Origin: an uncultured Lachnospiraceae bacterium
GTDB lineage: Bacteria > Bacillota_A > Clostridia > Lachnospirales > Lachnospiraceae
Assembly (NCBI GenBank): GCA_910585855.1
Contig: CAJUGZ010000076.1
Location: 1-15,041, forward strand
DNA: 15,041 bases
Reading direction: 5' to 3'
The position numbers and the translations under genes were made by a program. Every line of letters starts with the position of its first letter. Positions within the stretch are counted from its first letter, which is position 1. Positions 1 through 6,826 of this stretch are shown here, one piece after another. The notes beneath the pieces were generated by a model. That model was not told the DNA's origin. It ran no database searches and saw nothing but the letters and a program-made list of their open reading frames with translations.

Positions 1-460
1 CTGGGTAAATATCCATCCAGAGATTAAAGTCTGCCTCTGCCTTTAATAGAGCCTCTGCTCTTTTTTTCACGTCTTTGATAGAATTACATTTTTCTACTTC
101 TTGTAAATAGTTTTCATAACGGTCAAACCATGACCGCATCAAAGTTAATGTTCCAAAACTAATACCAACCATATTATTTCCATCTTGATCTTGATATTCA
201 AAAAGGTGTCCATCATATTGACGGAATACTTGAAAAAGCCTGTGCATGGCTTTGATACCATCAAAATCGGAGTTAGTCAATACTTCCACATTAACGGCAA
301 GTGCTTGTGCTAAAGTTTCTAACGATTTTAATTTAGGGTTTCTTCTACCACTTTCATAAGCACGAATATAGGCTTCACTAACGCCTACCATATCACCTAA
401 TTGTTTTAATGTAAGACCACGTTCTTTTCGGATACGTCGTATATTTTCTCCAACTGTCAT
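1..460 (-). CDS. XRE/Cro-CI family repressor, 3' end outside window
   Basis: The reverse strand starts at ATG (458-460) with AGGAGG 8-10 bases upstream and stays open to the window edge, giving 153 visible residues. Residues 1-62 form a Cro/CI helix-turn-helix: MTVGENIRRIRKERG, then LTLKQLGDMVGVSEAYIRAYESG, then an 'NPKLKSLETLAQAL' helix. The rest (about 63-153) is probably an effector or dimerisation region and contains no peptidase motif. The gene is divergent from the excisionase gene, and between them lies a cluster of ATC-N4-GAT dyads, one inside the excisionase promoter. By analogy with other mobile-element repressors I infer that it represses excision and integration and probably itself. 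The C-terminus, and any ImmA-type partner gene beyond the edge, cannot be seen. Confidence 0.9.
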   Translation of the reverse strand, partial: MTVGENIRRIRKERGLTLKQLGDMVGVSEAYIRAYESGRRNPKLKSLETLAQALAVNVEVLTNSDFDGIKAMHRLFQVFRQYDGHLFEYQDQDGNNMVGISFGTLTLMRSWFDRYENYLQEVEKCNSIKDVKKRAEALLKAEADFNLWMDIYP

Positions 461-484
461 AATGTATGCCTCCTGTTTTAAAGC

Positions 485-637
485 TATCCTTACTGATAGG
501 AAAGTATCAAATGTAATCTAATCATATCATAAGATACGAAAAAAAGGAAGATATATTAAAAAAATGATTGACACGCATCAAAAGATACGGTAATATAATA
601 AGTGTATCAAAAGAAACGCAACAAAATCAAAAGATAT
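485..637. promoter_or_regulatory. Operator array, six ATC-N4-GAT type dyads
   Basis: Imperfect dyads related to GTATCAAAAGATAC begin (at the ATC) near 486, 506, 526, 577, 606 and 626. Sites 486/506/526 and 606/626 are spaced exactly 20 bp, about two helical turns; the 577 site lies inside the promoter spacer. The 486 site has a 6-base spacer and the 506 and 606 sites each have a degenerate right half. The array fills the divergent gap between the XRE repressor and the excisionase, so it is the likely operator region of that repressor (inference from position and symmetry). A weak reverse-strand promoter for the repressor could use TATGAT (complement of 521-526), overlapping the 526 site. Confidence 0.7.
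568..596 (+). promoter_or_regulatory. Sigma-A promoter for xis-int, operator in spacer
   Basis: TTGACA (568-573), a 17-bp spacer and TAATAT (591-596) give a near-consensus housekeeping promoter. The spacer is almost filled by the dyad CATCAAAAGATACG, so repressor binding would directly block RNA polymerase. Two more dyads follow downstream before the ribosome binding site. It should drive the excisionase, the integrase and probably the MobC-like gene. Confidence 0.85.
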
Positions 638-654
638 AAAAGGAGGACAATCAT

Positions 655-849
655 ATGAAAGAAAAGATTTATTACAATGCAGAAGAAGTTGCTACTATGT
701 TAGGAGTAAGCATGGGAAAGGCTTACAAAATCCTGAGAGAAATGAATAAGGATTTGGCAGGAAAAGGGTTTCTTACCATTGCAGGGAAGATTCCAGTGGA
801 GTATTTCAAAGAAAAATGGTATGGAGGGACAAAGGAGGTAAGTGCATGA
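655..849 (+). CDS. xis: Excisionase-like small HTH protein
   Basis: A 64-residue protein with a strong ribosome binding site (AAGGAGGA, 640-647). It has a winged-helix/HTH_17-like fold pattern: 'YYNAEEVATMLGVSMGKAYKILREMN' (about residues 6-31), then a wing 'KGFLTIAGKIPVEYFKEKWYG'. Proteins of this size and pattern directly before a tyrosine integrase are usually excisionases, which bend DNA at the attachment site and bias recombination toward excision. Its stop overlaps the integrase start (ATGA, 846-849), so translation is probably coupled. Transcription starts from the repressor-controlled promoter at 568-596. A general HTH regulator is the alternative; position favours excisionase. Confidence 0.85.
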   Translation: MKEKIYYNAEEVATMLGVSMGKAYKILREMNKDLAGKGFLTIAGKIPVEYFKEKWYGGTKEVSA

Positions 850-1920
850 GCTGTAGTGCAAAAAAAGATCCCAATGGTACATGGAGAATACAGTATCGTT
901 GGACTGACTGGACAGGAACAAAAAGAAAATCACAGAAAAGAGGATTTCAAACAAAAAAAGAAGCAGAAGAATGGTATTTTTTTGTTACAACAGTCTTCTG
1001 ATCCAACTATGACATTGGCTGATTTTTGGGAGATTTACAAAACAGATATGGAAAAGCGTCTGAGAAAAACGACTATGAAACAAAAAGAGTATGTTATGAA
1101 AGATAAAATACTTCCCTATTTTGAAAAGACACCTATCAATGAAATTACAGCCCCTATGATTCGGAAATGGCAGGGAGAGATGATGGAAAAAGGATTTCGA
1201 CCTACTTATTTAAAAACCATACAGAATCAATTAAGTGCAATTATGAATTATGCAGTTAATTTTTATGAATTACGTTCTAATCCTTGTCGGAAGGCAGGGA
1301 GTATGGGAAAAAGCAGGGCGGAGGAAAGACCCTATTGGACTTTAACAGAGTTCCAAAAATTTTCCGATGCGATTATGGATAAACAGGATTCTTGGATAGC
1401 GTTTCAGATTCTATTCTGGACAGGGATTCGATTAGGCGAACTTTTGGCTTTACAAGTAAAAGATGTGAATTTTGAAGCAGGAACAATTACCATAGATGAA
1501 TCTCTGGCAAGGATTGATGGAGAAGATTTGATTACTGCACCTAAGACAGAAAGTTCGATACGAGTGATTACGATTCATCAGGAATTGCAAGAAGCATTAA
1601 AGGAATATATGGCAACCCTATATCGAGCCAGACCAACTACACGATTATTTGCAGGAAGAACGAAAAGTTTTTTTGAACATGAAATGGAACGTGGTATTAA
1701 ACTGTCAGGAGTAAAAAAGATTACGATTCATTGTACTCGACATAGCCATGCAAGTATGCTTGTCCAGATGGGATTTAGTCCAATTGAAATTGCTAAACGA
1801 TTGGGACATGGAAAAGTTACCACTACGATTGAAACATATTGTCATCAGCCAATGGATGCACAGAAAAAGATTGCAGATAGGCTTGGAAAAGTGGAAAGAG
1901 GGGAAGAACATGGCGTGTGA
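846..1920 (+). pseudogene. int: Tyrosine recombinase/integrase, frameshifted at a T7 run
   Basis: The gene starts at ATG 846, overlapping the xis stop. The first frame encodes the N-terminal arm-binding domain ('GTWRIQYRWTDWTGTKRKS', 'GFQTKKEAEEW') and stops at 1001. The core-binding and catalytic domains continue in the +1 frame to 1920. Removing one T from the T7 run (977-983) joins them as W-Y-F-L-L-Q-Q-S-S, giving a 357-residue protein of ordinary family length. The catalytic set is complete (repaired numbering): R195 in 'TGIRLGE', K233, H295-x2-R298, H321 in 'LGHGK', and nucleophile Y331. An internal ATG at 1009 could yield a protein lacking the arm-binding domain. Either the integrase is inactive, or slippage at the T run restores it, or the extra T is a sequencing error. 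It is followed immediately by the MobC-like gene. Confidence 0.85.
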
Positions 1921-2203
1921 AAGAAAGGATCGGTTTCGGCACAATACGATTGCCTTTTGGTTAAGTGATGAAGAAAAAAGTCAAGTAGAAGCAAAGATTC
2001 TTTTATCTGGTCTTTCTAAGGGGGAATATTATAGGAAGTCTATCTTGGGGCAGGAAGTAAGTGTAGTTGCTGGTACTTATTTGTCAGCTAGAGTAGCAAA
2101 GGCATTGGAGCAGATACTGAAACATTTAAAAGAAGGCAATACAGAAGAAAAAAAAATGTTATTGGAGCTGATAAAGCAGTTATTGGAAATGAACTTAAAA
2201 TAA
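1910..2203 (+). CDS. MobC-like relaxosome accessory protein
   Basis: I chose ATG 1910, preceded by GAGGGGAAG, which overlaps the last 11 bases of the integrase; longer in-frame readings only re-read integrase DNA. The 97-residue product has an N-terminal ribbon-helix-helix-like segment ('NTIAFWLSDEEKSQVEAKILLSGLSKGEYYRKSIL', about residues 12-46 in pieces) and a helical, Lys/Glu-rich C-terminus ('KALEQILKHLKEGNTEEKK'). This matches small MobC/relaxosome proteins that bind oriT beside a relaxase. It lies in one transcription direction with the primase, helicase and relaxase. The family call rests on pattern and context, and a plain RHH regulator is possible. Confidence 0.65.
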   Translation: MACERKDRFRHNTIAFWLSDEEKSQVEAKILLSGLSKGEYYRKSILGQEVSVVAGTYLSARVAKALEQILKHLKEGNTEEKKMLLELIKQLLEMNLK

Positions 2204-2205
2204 AA

Positions 2206-2254
2206 TTGCTCCTGTTACCAGCAGGAGCAAGGAGTAAAAAGGATGAGCCTTTTT
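2206..2254 (+). terminator. Two tandem hairpins after the MobC-like gene
   Basis: TTGCTCCTG (2206-2214) pairs perfectly with CAGGAGCAA (2222-2230) around a 7-base loop. Next, AAAAAGG (2236-2242) pairs with CCTTTTT (2248-2254) around a 5-base loop and ends in a T run. Directly after the stop codon, this is a plausible terminator for the xis-int-mobC transcript. Its 3' arm can also pair with downstream sequence; see the next entry. Confidence 0.6.
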
Positions 2255-2290
2255 ACAATAAACCTAGCAAATTTATTATAACAAAGGCTC
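2245..2290 (+). promoter_or_regulatory. Long stem-loop ahead of the primase, competes with terminator
   Basis: GAGCCTTT (2245-2252) pairs with AAAGGCTC (2283-2290), and inside it AATAAA (2257-2262) pairs with TTTATT (2272-2277). The 5' arm shares bases with the 3' arm of the preceding AAAAAGG/CCTTTTT hairpin, so the two cannot form together. The structure ends 11 bases before the AAAGGAGG ribosome binding site of the primase. This is the geometry of an attenuator, or of a structured replication-control element. No function is proven by sequence alone. Confidence 0.4.
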
Positions 2291-2319
2291 TCCGAAATGA
2301 AAAGGAGGAACTTTGAAAA

Positions 2320-2997
2320 TTGAATATTTTTTTGGAAGTAAAAGAATACCTGACCACAAGACAAGTGGCAGAATTTTATGGATTACAAGTAAAAAGAAAT
2401 GGATTTGCTTGTTGTCCGTTTCATGAAGAGAAGCATCCAAGTATGAAGTTAGATAGAAATTACCATTGTTTTGGCTGTGGGATTGGTGGAGATGTGATTG
2501 ATTATGTTTCTCGTATGTTTGGATTGTCACAATATGAAGCAGCACTCAAATTGATAGAGGAGTTTCATTTACCAATTCAAGGAAAAGTAAAATTAGATAG
2601 ATTACAAAAGAAACAATTTCGGGAAGTAAAAGCAGAACAGGCACATCTTTTTCGTATTAAAGATCGTTTTAAAAAATGGTGTAATCAAACCATAGAGAAA
2701 TTAAAGGATTGTTTATTAGAAATTGAACAGGTTGGTATTTTTTTGAAAGATCAACCACCAGAAATGGTATTTTCAGAGGATTATGCAACATTACTACATG
2801 CAGAACCAGTGATGGAATATTGGTTAGATATTTTATGTTTTGGGAGCATAGAAGAAAAACAAGAGTTATTTCTGAAAGGAAGAAAAGAGGTGGAGGAAGT
2901 TGGAGAAAGAGTTCAGACAAGTAGGAAACACCTTATGGAACGAAATAGGGGAAGTCTTGGATCAGGAAATGAGTACAATAGAAGATATACAGGCTGA
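2320..2997 (+). CDS. CHC2 zinc-finger primase-like protein
   Basis: I chose the TTG start at 2320, preceded by AAAGGAGGA; the upstream TTG at 2313 is in another frame. The 225-residue protein opens with a DnaG-type CHC2 zinc finger: C32-x2-H35 ('CCPFHEEKHPSM') and C50-x2-C53 ('HCFGCGIGGDVIDYV'), followed by helices 'LSQYEAALKLIEEF'. The remainder is helical and charged, with no visible TOPRIM motif, so only the template-binding half of a primase is present. Genes of this type commonly sit before VirE-type ATPases in Firmicutes mobile elements, where the pair is thought to prime and drive element replication. Its 3' end overlaps the next gene by 98 bp in another frame, which suggests translational coupling. 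Confidence 0.85.
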   Translation: MNIFLEVKEYLTTRQVAEFYGLQVKRNGFACCPFHEEKHPSMKLDRNYHCFGCGIGGDVIDYVSRMFGLSQYEAALKLIEEFHLPIQGKVKLDRLQKKQFREVKAEQAHLFRIKDRFKKWCNQTIEKLKDCLLEIEQVGIFLKDQPPEMVFSEDYATLLHAEPVMEYWLDILCFGSIEEKQELFLKGRKEVEEVGERVQTSRKHLMERNRGSLGSGNEYNRRYTG

Positions 2998-4285
2998 TTT
3001 AGCAAGAAATGAGAAAGGAATCACTTGTCAGACAATCAATAATTGTATGTTGGTATTACAACGTGATCCATTATTAAAAGGTGCAATTCGCAAAAATGAG
3101 TTATCAGGAAAAATAGATGTAGTGGGCGATCTTGGCTGGAATCGAACTTCTTCTAGTTTAACCGATACTGATGTATATCAAATTCAGTGGTATTTGGAAA
3201 AGAATTATGGACTAAAACAGGATCGGAATATCAATAAGGCAATGAATATGGTTGCAAATGAAAACAAGTATCATCCGATTCGAGAATGCTTAGAACACTT
3301 AAGATGGGATGGGCAATCACGTATTTCTTCTTTGCTGCCAAAGTATTTAGGGGCAGATGAGAATACTTATACAAAGGAAATTATGCGTCTTTTAATGCTG
3401 GCGGCTATTCATAGAGTCTATGAGCCAGGGTGTAAATTTGAAATTATGGTATGTTTGGTGGGTGGACAAGGTGCAGGAAAATCTACGTTCTTTCGTTTCC
3501 TTGCCATTCATGACGAATGGTTTTCTGATGATTTGAAACGAATGGATGATGAGAATGTGTATCGAAAATTACAGGGGCATTGGATTATAGAAATGTCAGA
3601 AATGATGGCGACTGTTAATGCAAAAAGTATTGAAGATATTAAGTCTTTTCTCAGCAGACAGAAGGAAACCTATAAAATACCATATGAAACACATCCAGAG
3701 GATAGACCAAGACAGTATGTCTTTGTAGGAACTTCTAACAGTATGGATTTTCTACCTTTGGATCGTACAGGAAACCGAAGATTTGCACCTGTGTTGGTGC
3801 ACCCAGAACGAGTAGAGAAGCATATTCTTGAAAATGAAACAGAGGCAAGAGAATATTTCCAACAGGCATGGGCAGAGGCAATGGAACTCTATCGAAATGG
3901 GATACAAGAATTAAAGTTATCAAAGGAAACAGAAGAATATTTAAAAGAATTACAGAAAGAGTTTATGCCAGAAGATGTAAAGGTTGGAATCATTCAGATA
4001 TGGTTAGATGAATTATCAGAAAACTATGTATGTAGTATGATGATTTATAAAGAAGCCTTTTCTCATGAGTTTGATACGCCAAAGGATTGGGAATTAAAGG
4101 AAATTAACAAGGTAATGAATCATAGCATTGTTGGTTGGGAAAAAGTATCTTCTCATAGATTTCCTAAGTATGGGACACAAAGAGGCTGGAAAAGAGTGAC
4201 AGATGGGAATGGATTTCAGAAGTTATCCCAAGACACAAAATTGCCATTTCAGGAAATCAAAGGAAAAGTGAAATCAGAGGAATAA
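2900..4285 (+). CDS. VirE-type (virulence-associated E) P-loop ATPase/helicase
   Basis: TTG 2900 follows GGTGGAGGAAG and lies inside the end of the primase gene. The 461-residue protein has the virulence-associated E layout: an N-terminal region 'INNCMLVLQRDPLLKGAI', 'EHLRWDGQSRI', then Walker A GGQGAGKST (188-196), a Walker B-like strand 'WIIEMSE' (228-234), sensor-like 'VFVGTSN' (274-280) and the arginine motif 'TGNRRFAPV' (290-298). The C-terminal 130 residues are helical and probably bind DNA. The family resembles superfamily III replicative helicases of satellites and phage-inducible islands. The origin-like box array 20 bp downstream (4304-4453) is a natural substrate. Replication initiator is my inference, and no lesion is seen. 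Confidence 0.9.
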   Translation: MEKEFRQVGNTLWNEIGEVLDQEMSTIEDIQADLARNEKGITCQTINNCMLVLQRDPLLKGAIRKNELSGKIDVVGDLGWNRTSSSLTDTDVYQIQWYLEKNYGLKQDRNINKAMNMVANENKYHPIRECLEHLRWDGQSRISSLLPKYLGADENTYTKEIMRLLMLAAIHRVYEPGCKFEIMVCLVGGQGAGKSTFFRFLAIHDEWFSDDLKRMDDENVYRKLQGHWIIEMSEMMATVNAKSIEDIKSFLSRQKETYKIPYETHPEDRPRQYVFVGTSNSMDFLPLDRTGNRRFAPVLVHPERVEKHILENETEAREYFQQAWAEAMELYRNGIQELKLSKETEEYLKELQKEFMPEDVKVGIIQIWLDELSENYVCSMMIYKEAFSHEFDTPKDWELKEINKVMNHSIVGWEKVSSHRFPKYGTQRGWKRVTDGNGFQKLSQDTKLPFQEIKGKVKSEE

Positions 4286-4303
4286 AAAAGTTTTTTCAGT
4301 CCT

Positions 4304-4453
4304 GTTTACAAATTCCGTTTACAAGGCTTTGTTTACCAAAATGAAAACGGTTTTGTTTACAGAAAAAGCAGTAATATATAGGGATTAGAGAGCTTGTAAA
4401 CCATGTAAACAGGATTTTATGAAAAGAGTATTTGTAAACAAAACTGTGTAAAC
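4304..4453. repeat. Origin-like array: four GTTTAC and four inverted GTAAAC boxes
   Basis: GTTTAC occurs at 4304, 4317, 4331 and 4355. The reverse complement GTAAAC occurs at 4396, 4405, 4434 and 4448. All forward copies lie left and all inverted copies right of the AT-rich centre 'GTAATATATAGG' (4371-4382). Three of the four pairs are symmetric about position 4378 (4355/4396, 4317/4434, 4304/4448). The array is directly downstream of the VirE-type ATPase. Staphylococcal pathogenicity islands have comparable origins, with short iterons flanking an AT-rich stretch beside a rep/helicase gene. I read this as the element's replication origin. Confidence 0.7.
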
Positions 4454-4569
4454 AGAGAAGGAAAGTTTTGAAGTGATTTGGATTAGGATAGAAGAATGAT
4501 AGAAGGGAAGCCATTATCATGATACAGACATTTCAGGGAAAAGAACGATTGTATATAGGACAAATTTAG

Positions 4570-4657
4570 CCTCGCAGAGCGCCTTACTTCTGATACAATG
4601 TGTCAGAAGTAATAAGGCGTTACTTTTGACAAAAGTAACAAAATTAGAATGGCGAGG
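4570..4657 (+). other. oriT: Candidate oriT with nested inverted repeats
   Basis: Just upstream of the relaxase lie several nested repeats. CCTCGC (4570-4575) and GCGAGG (4652-4657) bracket the region. CGCCTTA+CTTCTGA (4580-4593) pairs with TCAGAAG (4603-4609) and TAAGGCG (4613-4619), with a 3-base TAA bulge. A second perfect hairpin follows: GTTACTTTT (4619-4627), loop GAC, AAAAGTAAC (4631-4639). MobV-type origins of transfer are hairpin-rich sequences just before the mob gene, so this is the obvious nick region. The exact nick site cannot be read from sequence. Confidence 0.7.
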
Positions 4658-4690
4658 GATACAAGATAAGATTAGAAAAGAGGTGAGTGA

Positions 4691-6046
4691 TTGGCAGCAA
4701 AAACAATTTCTTTTCCGAAAGGGAGAGGTCATCTTACTCATAATAACCGAGAATTTATCAGTAAAAATGTAGTGTCCGAACGAACCGGTTGGAATCGAAT
4801 TTATCAAATGGAATCATTAGAGGCTGCTTATGAGAATTGTTTTGGAGAGGCACTTAGAAAGTATAATGCTGCACAAAAAAGAAAGGATCGACAAAAAGAA
4901 AATTATCAGAAGGAAGTAGAACAATCTGGAAATGGAGAAAAACTTTTTTATGAGAATATTGTGCAAATCGGGAAAAAGACAGATACACCAGTAGTAGATG
5001 AAAAAGGGAAACTGACAGAAGATGCAAAGGCTGCGATTAAAGTATTAGAACGATATGCAACAACATTTCAAGAACGGAATCCAAATTTATATTTATTTAA
5101 TTGTGTATTACATCTTGATGAAGCAACTCCACATCTACATATTGATTATATTCCTGTGGCACATGGTTATAAAAAAGGAATGGAAACACGGAATAGTTTG
5201 ACGAAAGCATTGCAGGAGATGGGATTTGCAAAGGCAGTAAGCAGGAAACAAAATGAAACAGTAGCATGGCAGGAAAGAGAGAGAGCTTTTCTAACAGAAC
5301 TTTGTAGAGAACAAGGAATTGAAATAGAGGTTCTTGGAATACAAAGAGAGAATCTTTCTTTACCAGAGTATAAAGCTGCTATGAGGGAAGTGGAGGTATT
5401 GGAACAGAGGGCAGAAATATTAGACAGTCAAAAGGAAAGATTGGAACAACAAAAAGAGGATTTAGAGCAAAAGACAACAGAACTTCATGGGCAAGTACAA
5501 GAAATGGAAATGCAAAATCAAGAGCTATTAATACAAGCACAAGAACTTTCTAAACAGATAAAAGAATTAGAAACGAAAGAAAAGGTGAATCAAGGGATTT
5601 TTGAGAAACATGATTTAAGGGCTTCTGTTTTAAAGACTATTTCTAAAGAATTAGATGCTGAAATAAAAAAGAAAAAAAGCATAGCAGTTCCAATCAATTC
5701 ATTATTTGGGAAAGAAGAATATGTGAAAGTAAAGAAAAATGATTGGGATACAATCATGGAGGCTTTTCATCGGGCAGTGTCAAGAAATTATTTACTAGAG
5801 AACTATGAAACAAAATTAGTTTATTTGGAAAAAAGAACGACCAATTTGATAGATCAGGTAGAAAAATTAAAACAATTTGTAACATTAAAAGGACTTGGAG
5901 AGGGATTTCAAGAATATTTAAAATCGCTTGCTCCCAAATCGTTGAAACAAAAATTAGAAGAAACTAAAAGAGAAGTAATGAAACAGAATCGCCAAAAAAA
6001 GATAAGACAACAAGATTTACAAAAGGAAGATACACATTGGCGATAG
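4691..6046 (+). CDS. mobV: MobV / Mob_Pre family relaxase
   Basis: TTG 4691 follows AAAAGAGGTGA at good spacing. The 451-residue protein carries the Mob_Pre N-terminal signature: 'TISFPKGRGHLTHNNREFI' with motif I H17-N-N-R, then the metal-binding motif HLDEATPHLHIDYIP (141-155), in which the histidines coordinate the metal used for DNA cleavage. Residues about 225-310 are a long Glu/Gln/Leu-rich coiled coil ('VLEQRAEILDSQKERLEQQ'), typical of the C-terminal half and likely used for dimer or membrane contact. It should nick the oriT candidate immediately upstream and lead the strand into a helper-encoded pore. No lesion is visible. It appears to be the last gene of the rightward mobilization block. 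Confidence 0.93.
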   Translation: MAAKTISFPKGRGHLTHNNREFISKNVVSERTGWNRIYQMESLEAAYENCFGEALRKYNAAQKRKDRQKENYQKEVEQSGNGEKLFYENIVQIGKKTDTPVVDEKGKLTEDAKAAIKVLERYATTFQERNPNLYLFNCVLHLDEATPHLHIDYIPVAHGYKKGMETRNSLTKALQEMGFAKAVSRKQNETVAWQERERAFLTELCREQGIEIEVLGIQRENLSLPEYKAAMREVEVLEQRAEILDSQKERLEQQKEDLEQKTTELHGQVQEMEMQNQELLIQAQELSKQIKELETKEKVNQGIFEKHDLRASVLKTISKELDAEIKKKKSIAVPINSLFGKEEYVKVKKNDWDTIMEAFHRAVSRNYLLENYETKLVYLEKRTTNLIDQVEKLKQFVTLKGLGEGFQEYLKSLAPKSLKQKLEETKREVMKQNRQKKIRQQDLQKEDTHWR

Positions 6047-6115
6047 GAACTATAACGAAATGGAAAATGAAATAGTTTTCGTATTATTTGTATAAAGAAA
6101 AGGAAGGAAGAACAT

Positions 6116-6352
6116 TTAAAAAGGTGATTTTTCCTCTTTTTCTTTTTTATCAGGAGTAAATTCAGCTATATCATTTAAAGTGAAATTGTCACCTAAAATA
6201 TTTAGTATTATATTTAAGGTGTGAGTTGTAACGGATTGATTATTTTTTAGTCGTTGAATTTGGGAACGGCTGATACCATGTTTCTGATAGAGGCTATATT
6301 GACTGATACCATTTTCCTTTAAGGTTTGAAATAATTTGTCAAATGTAATCAT
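6116..6352 (-). CDS. Small HTH (XRE-like) regulator, paralogue 1
   Basis: A 78-residue reverse-strand protein. Residues 1-65 make a compact Cro/CI-like helix-turn-helix: 'KLFQTLKENGISQYSLYQKH', recognition segment 'ISRSQIQRLKNNQSVTTHTL', then 'NIILNILGDNFTLNDIAEF'. The tail is Lys/Glu-rich. A TATAAT (complement of 6388-6393) and AAGGAG-like bases precede the start. The product is about three-quarters identical to the protein encoded at 6483-6710, and the upstream DNA is also repeated, so the pair arose by tandem duplication. It is convergent with the relaxase gene and could regulate mobilization or the rightward genes beyond the pair (inference). The target is unknown. Confidence 0.85.
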   Translation of the reverse strand: MITFDKLFQTLKENGISQYSLYQKHGISRSQIQRLKNNQSVTTHTLNIILNILGDNFTLNDIAEFTPDKKEKEEKSPF

Positions 6353-6410
6353 AAGGTCTGTAATTGTTCTCCTTTATTGGGCTTAGAATTATAATCTTAT
6401 TATGCCCCTA

Positions 6411-6804
6411 TTATGGAGATGATTTATAGTTACCAAAAATAGAGATGGTAATATAAGAAGGGGGAAGAACTTTAACTATCAGTTATTCTTCCTTTTGTTG
6501 TTGGCTATCTGGTATAAACTCAGCAATATCATTAAGAGTAAAGCCTTCTCCTAAAATATTCAAAATTCGATTTAAAGTATGAGTGGTGACAGATTGATTT
6601 TTTTTTAATCGTTGAATCTGTGCTCTACTAACATCTCGATAGGTATATAGATTGTATTGACTAATGCCATTTTTCTTTAGGATTTGAAAAAGTTTGTCAA
6701 ATTTTATCATAATTTGCGGTAGTTTTCTCCTTTTTTTCTCTTGATTCTATTTCATTATACTCTTATAATAGAGATGGTTTATAGTTACTAAAAATGGAGA
6801 TTGT
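6411..6804. repeat. Tandem duplication carrying a small HTH gene and its upstream region
   Basis: The segment around 6411-6449 (contains GATTTATAGTTACC) recurs at 6766-6804 (contains GGTTTATAGTTACT), offset by 355 bp. The offset matches the spacing of the two HTH genes (start codons 6352 and 6710). The copied unit therefore includes a coding region plus its promoter/operator side. GAGATG-TTTATAGTTAC and the AAAAAT-GAGAT tail are conserved in both copies and are good operator candidates. Confidence 0.7.
6483..6710 (-). CDS. Small HTH (XRE-like) regulator, paralogue 2
   Basis: A 75-residue reverse-strand protein with the same fold as its neighbour: 'KLFQILKKNGISQYNLY', 'VSRAQIQRLKKNQSVTTHTL', 'NRILNILGEGFTLNDIAEF'. 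Most differences fall in helix 2 and the turn before the recognition helix (residues 20-30: N, T, Y, R, D, V, A against S, Q, K, H, G, I, S). The recognition segment QIQRLK and the following SVTTHTL are kept. A clear reverse TATAAT (complement of 6754-6759) and a GGAGAAAA ribosome binding site precede it. The two proteins may bind related sites or form heterodimers; this is inference. It is divergent from the gene starting at 6827. Confidence 0.85.
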   Translation of the reverse strand: MIKFDKLFQILKKNGISQYNLYTYRDVSRAQIQRLKKNQSVTTHTLNRILNILGEGFTLNDIAEFIPDSQQQKEE

Positions 6805-6826
6805 TGCGAAGAAGGAGAAAAGGCAC

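Noticed and set aside
700..954. Reverse-strand open frame opposite xis/int
   Set aside because: Shadow of real genes on the plus strand; Phe/Ser-rich composition and no start signal.
4304..4453. Short repeats considered as a CRISPR array
   Set aside because: Six-base boxes in two orientations with uneven 9-41 bp spacing; no long repeat, no spacer regularity, no cas genes.
4519..4569. 16-codon ORF ending right before the oriT candidate
   Set aside because: Has a weak purine-rich upstream stretch, but too short and without recognisable features to call a leader peptide.
6047..6115. Possible terminator between relaxase and HTH paralogue 1
   Set aside because: AACTAT/ATAGTT and ACGAAA/TTTCGT arms overlap, are short and have long loops; no T run follows, so not called.
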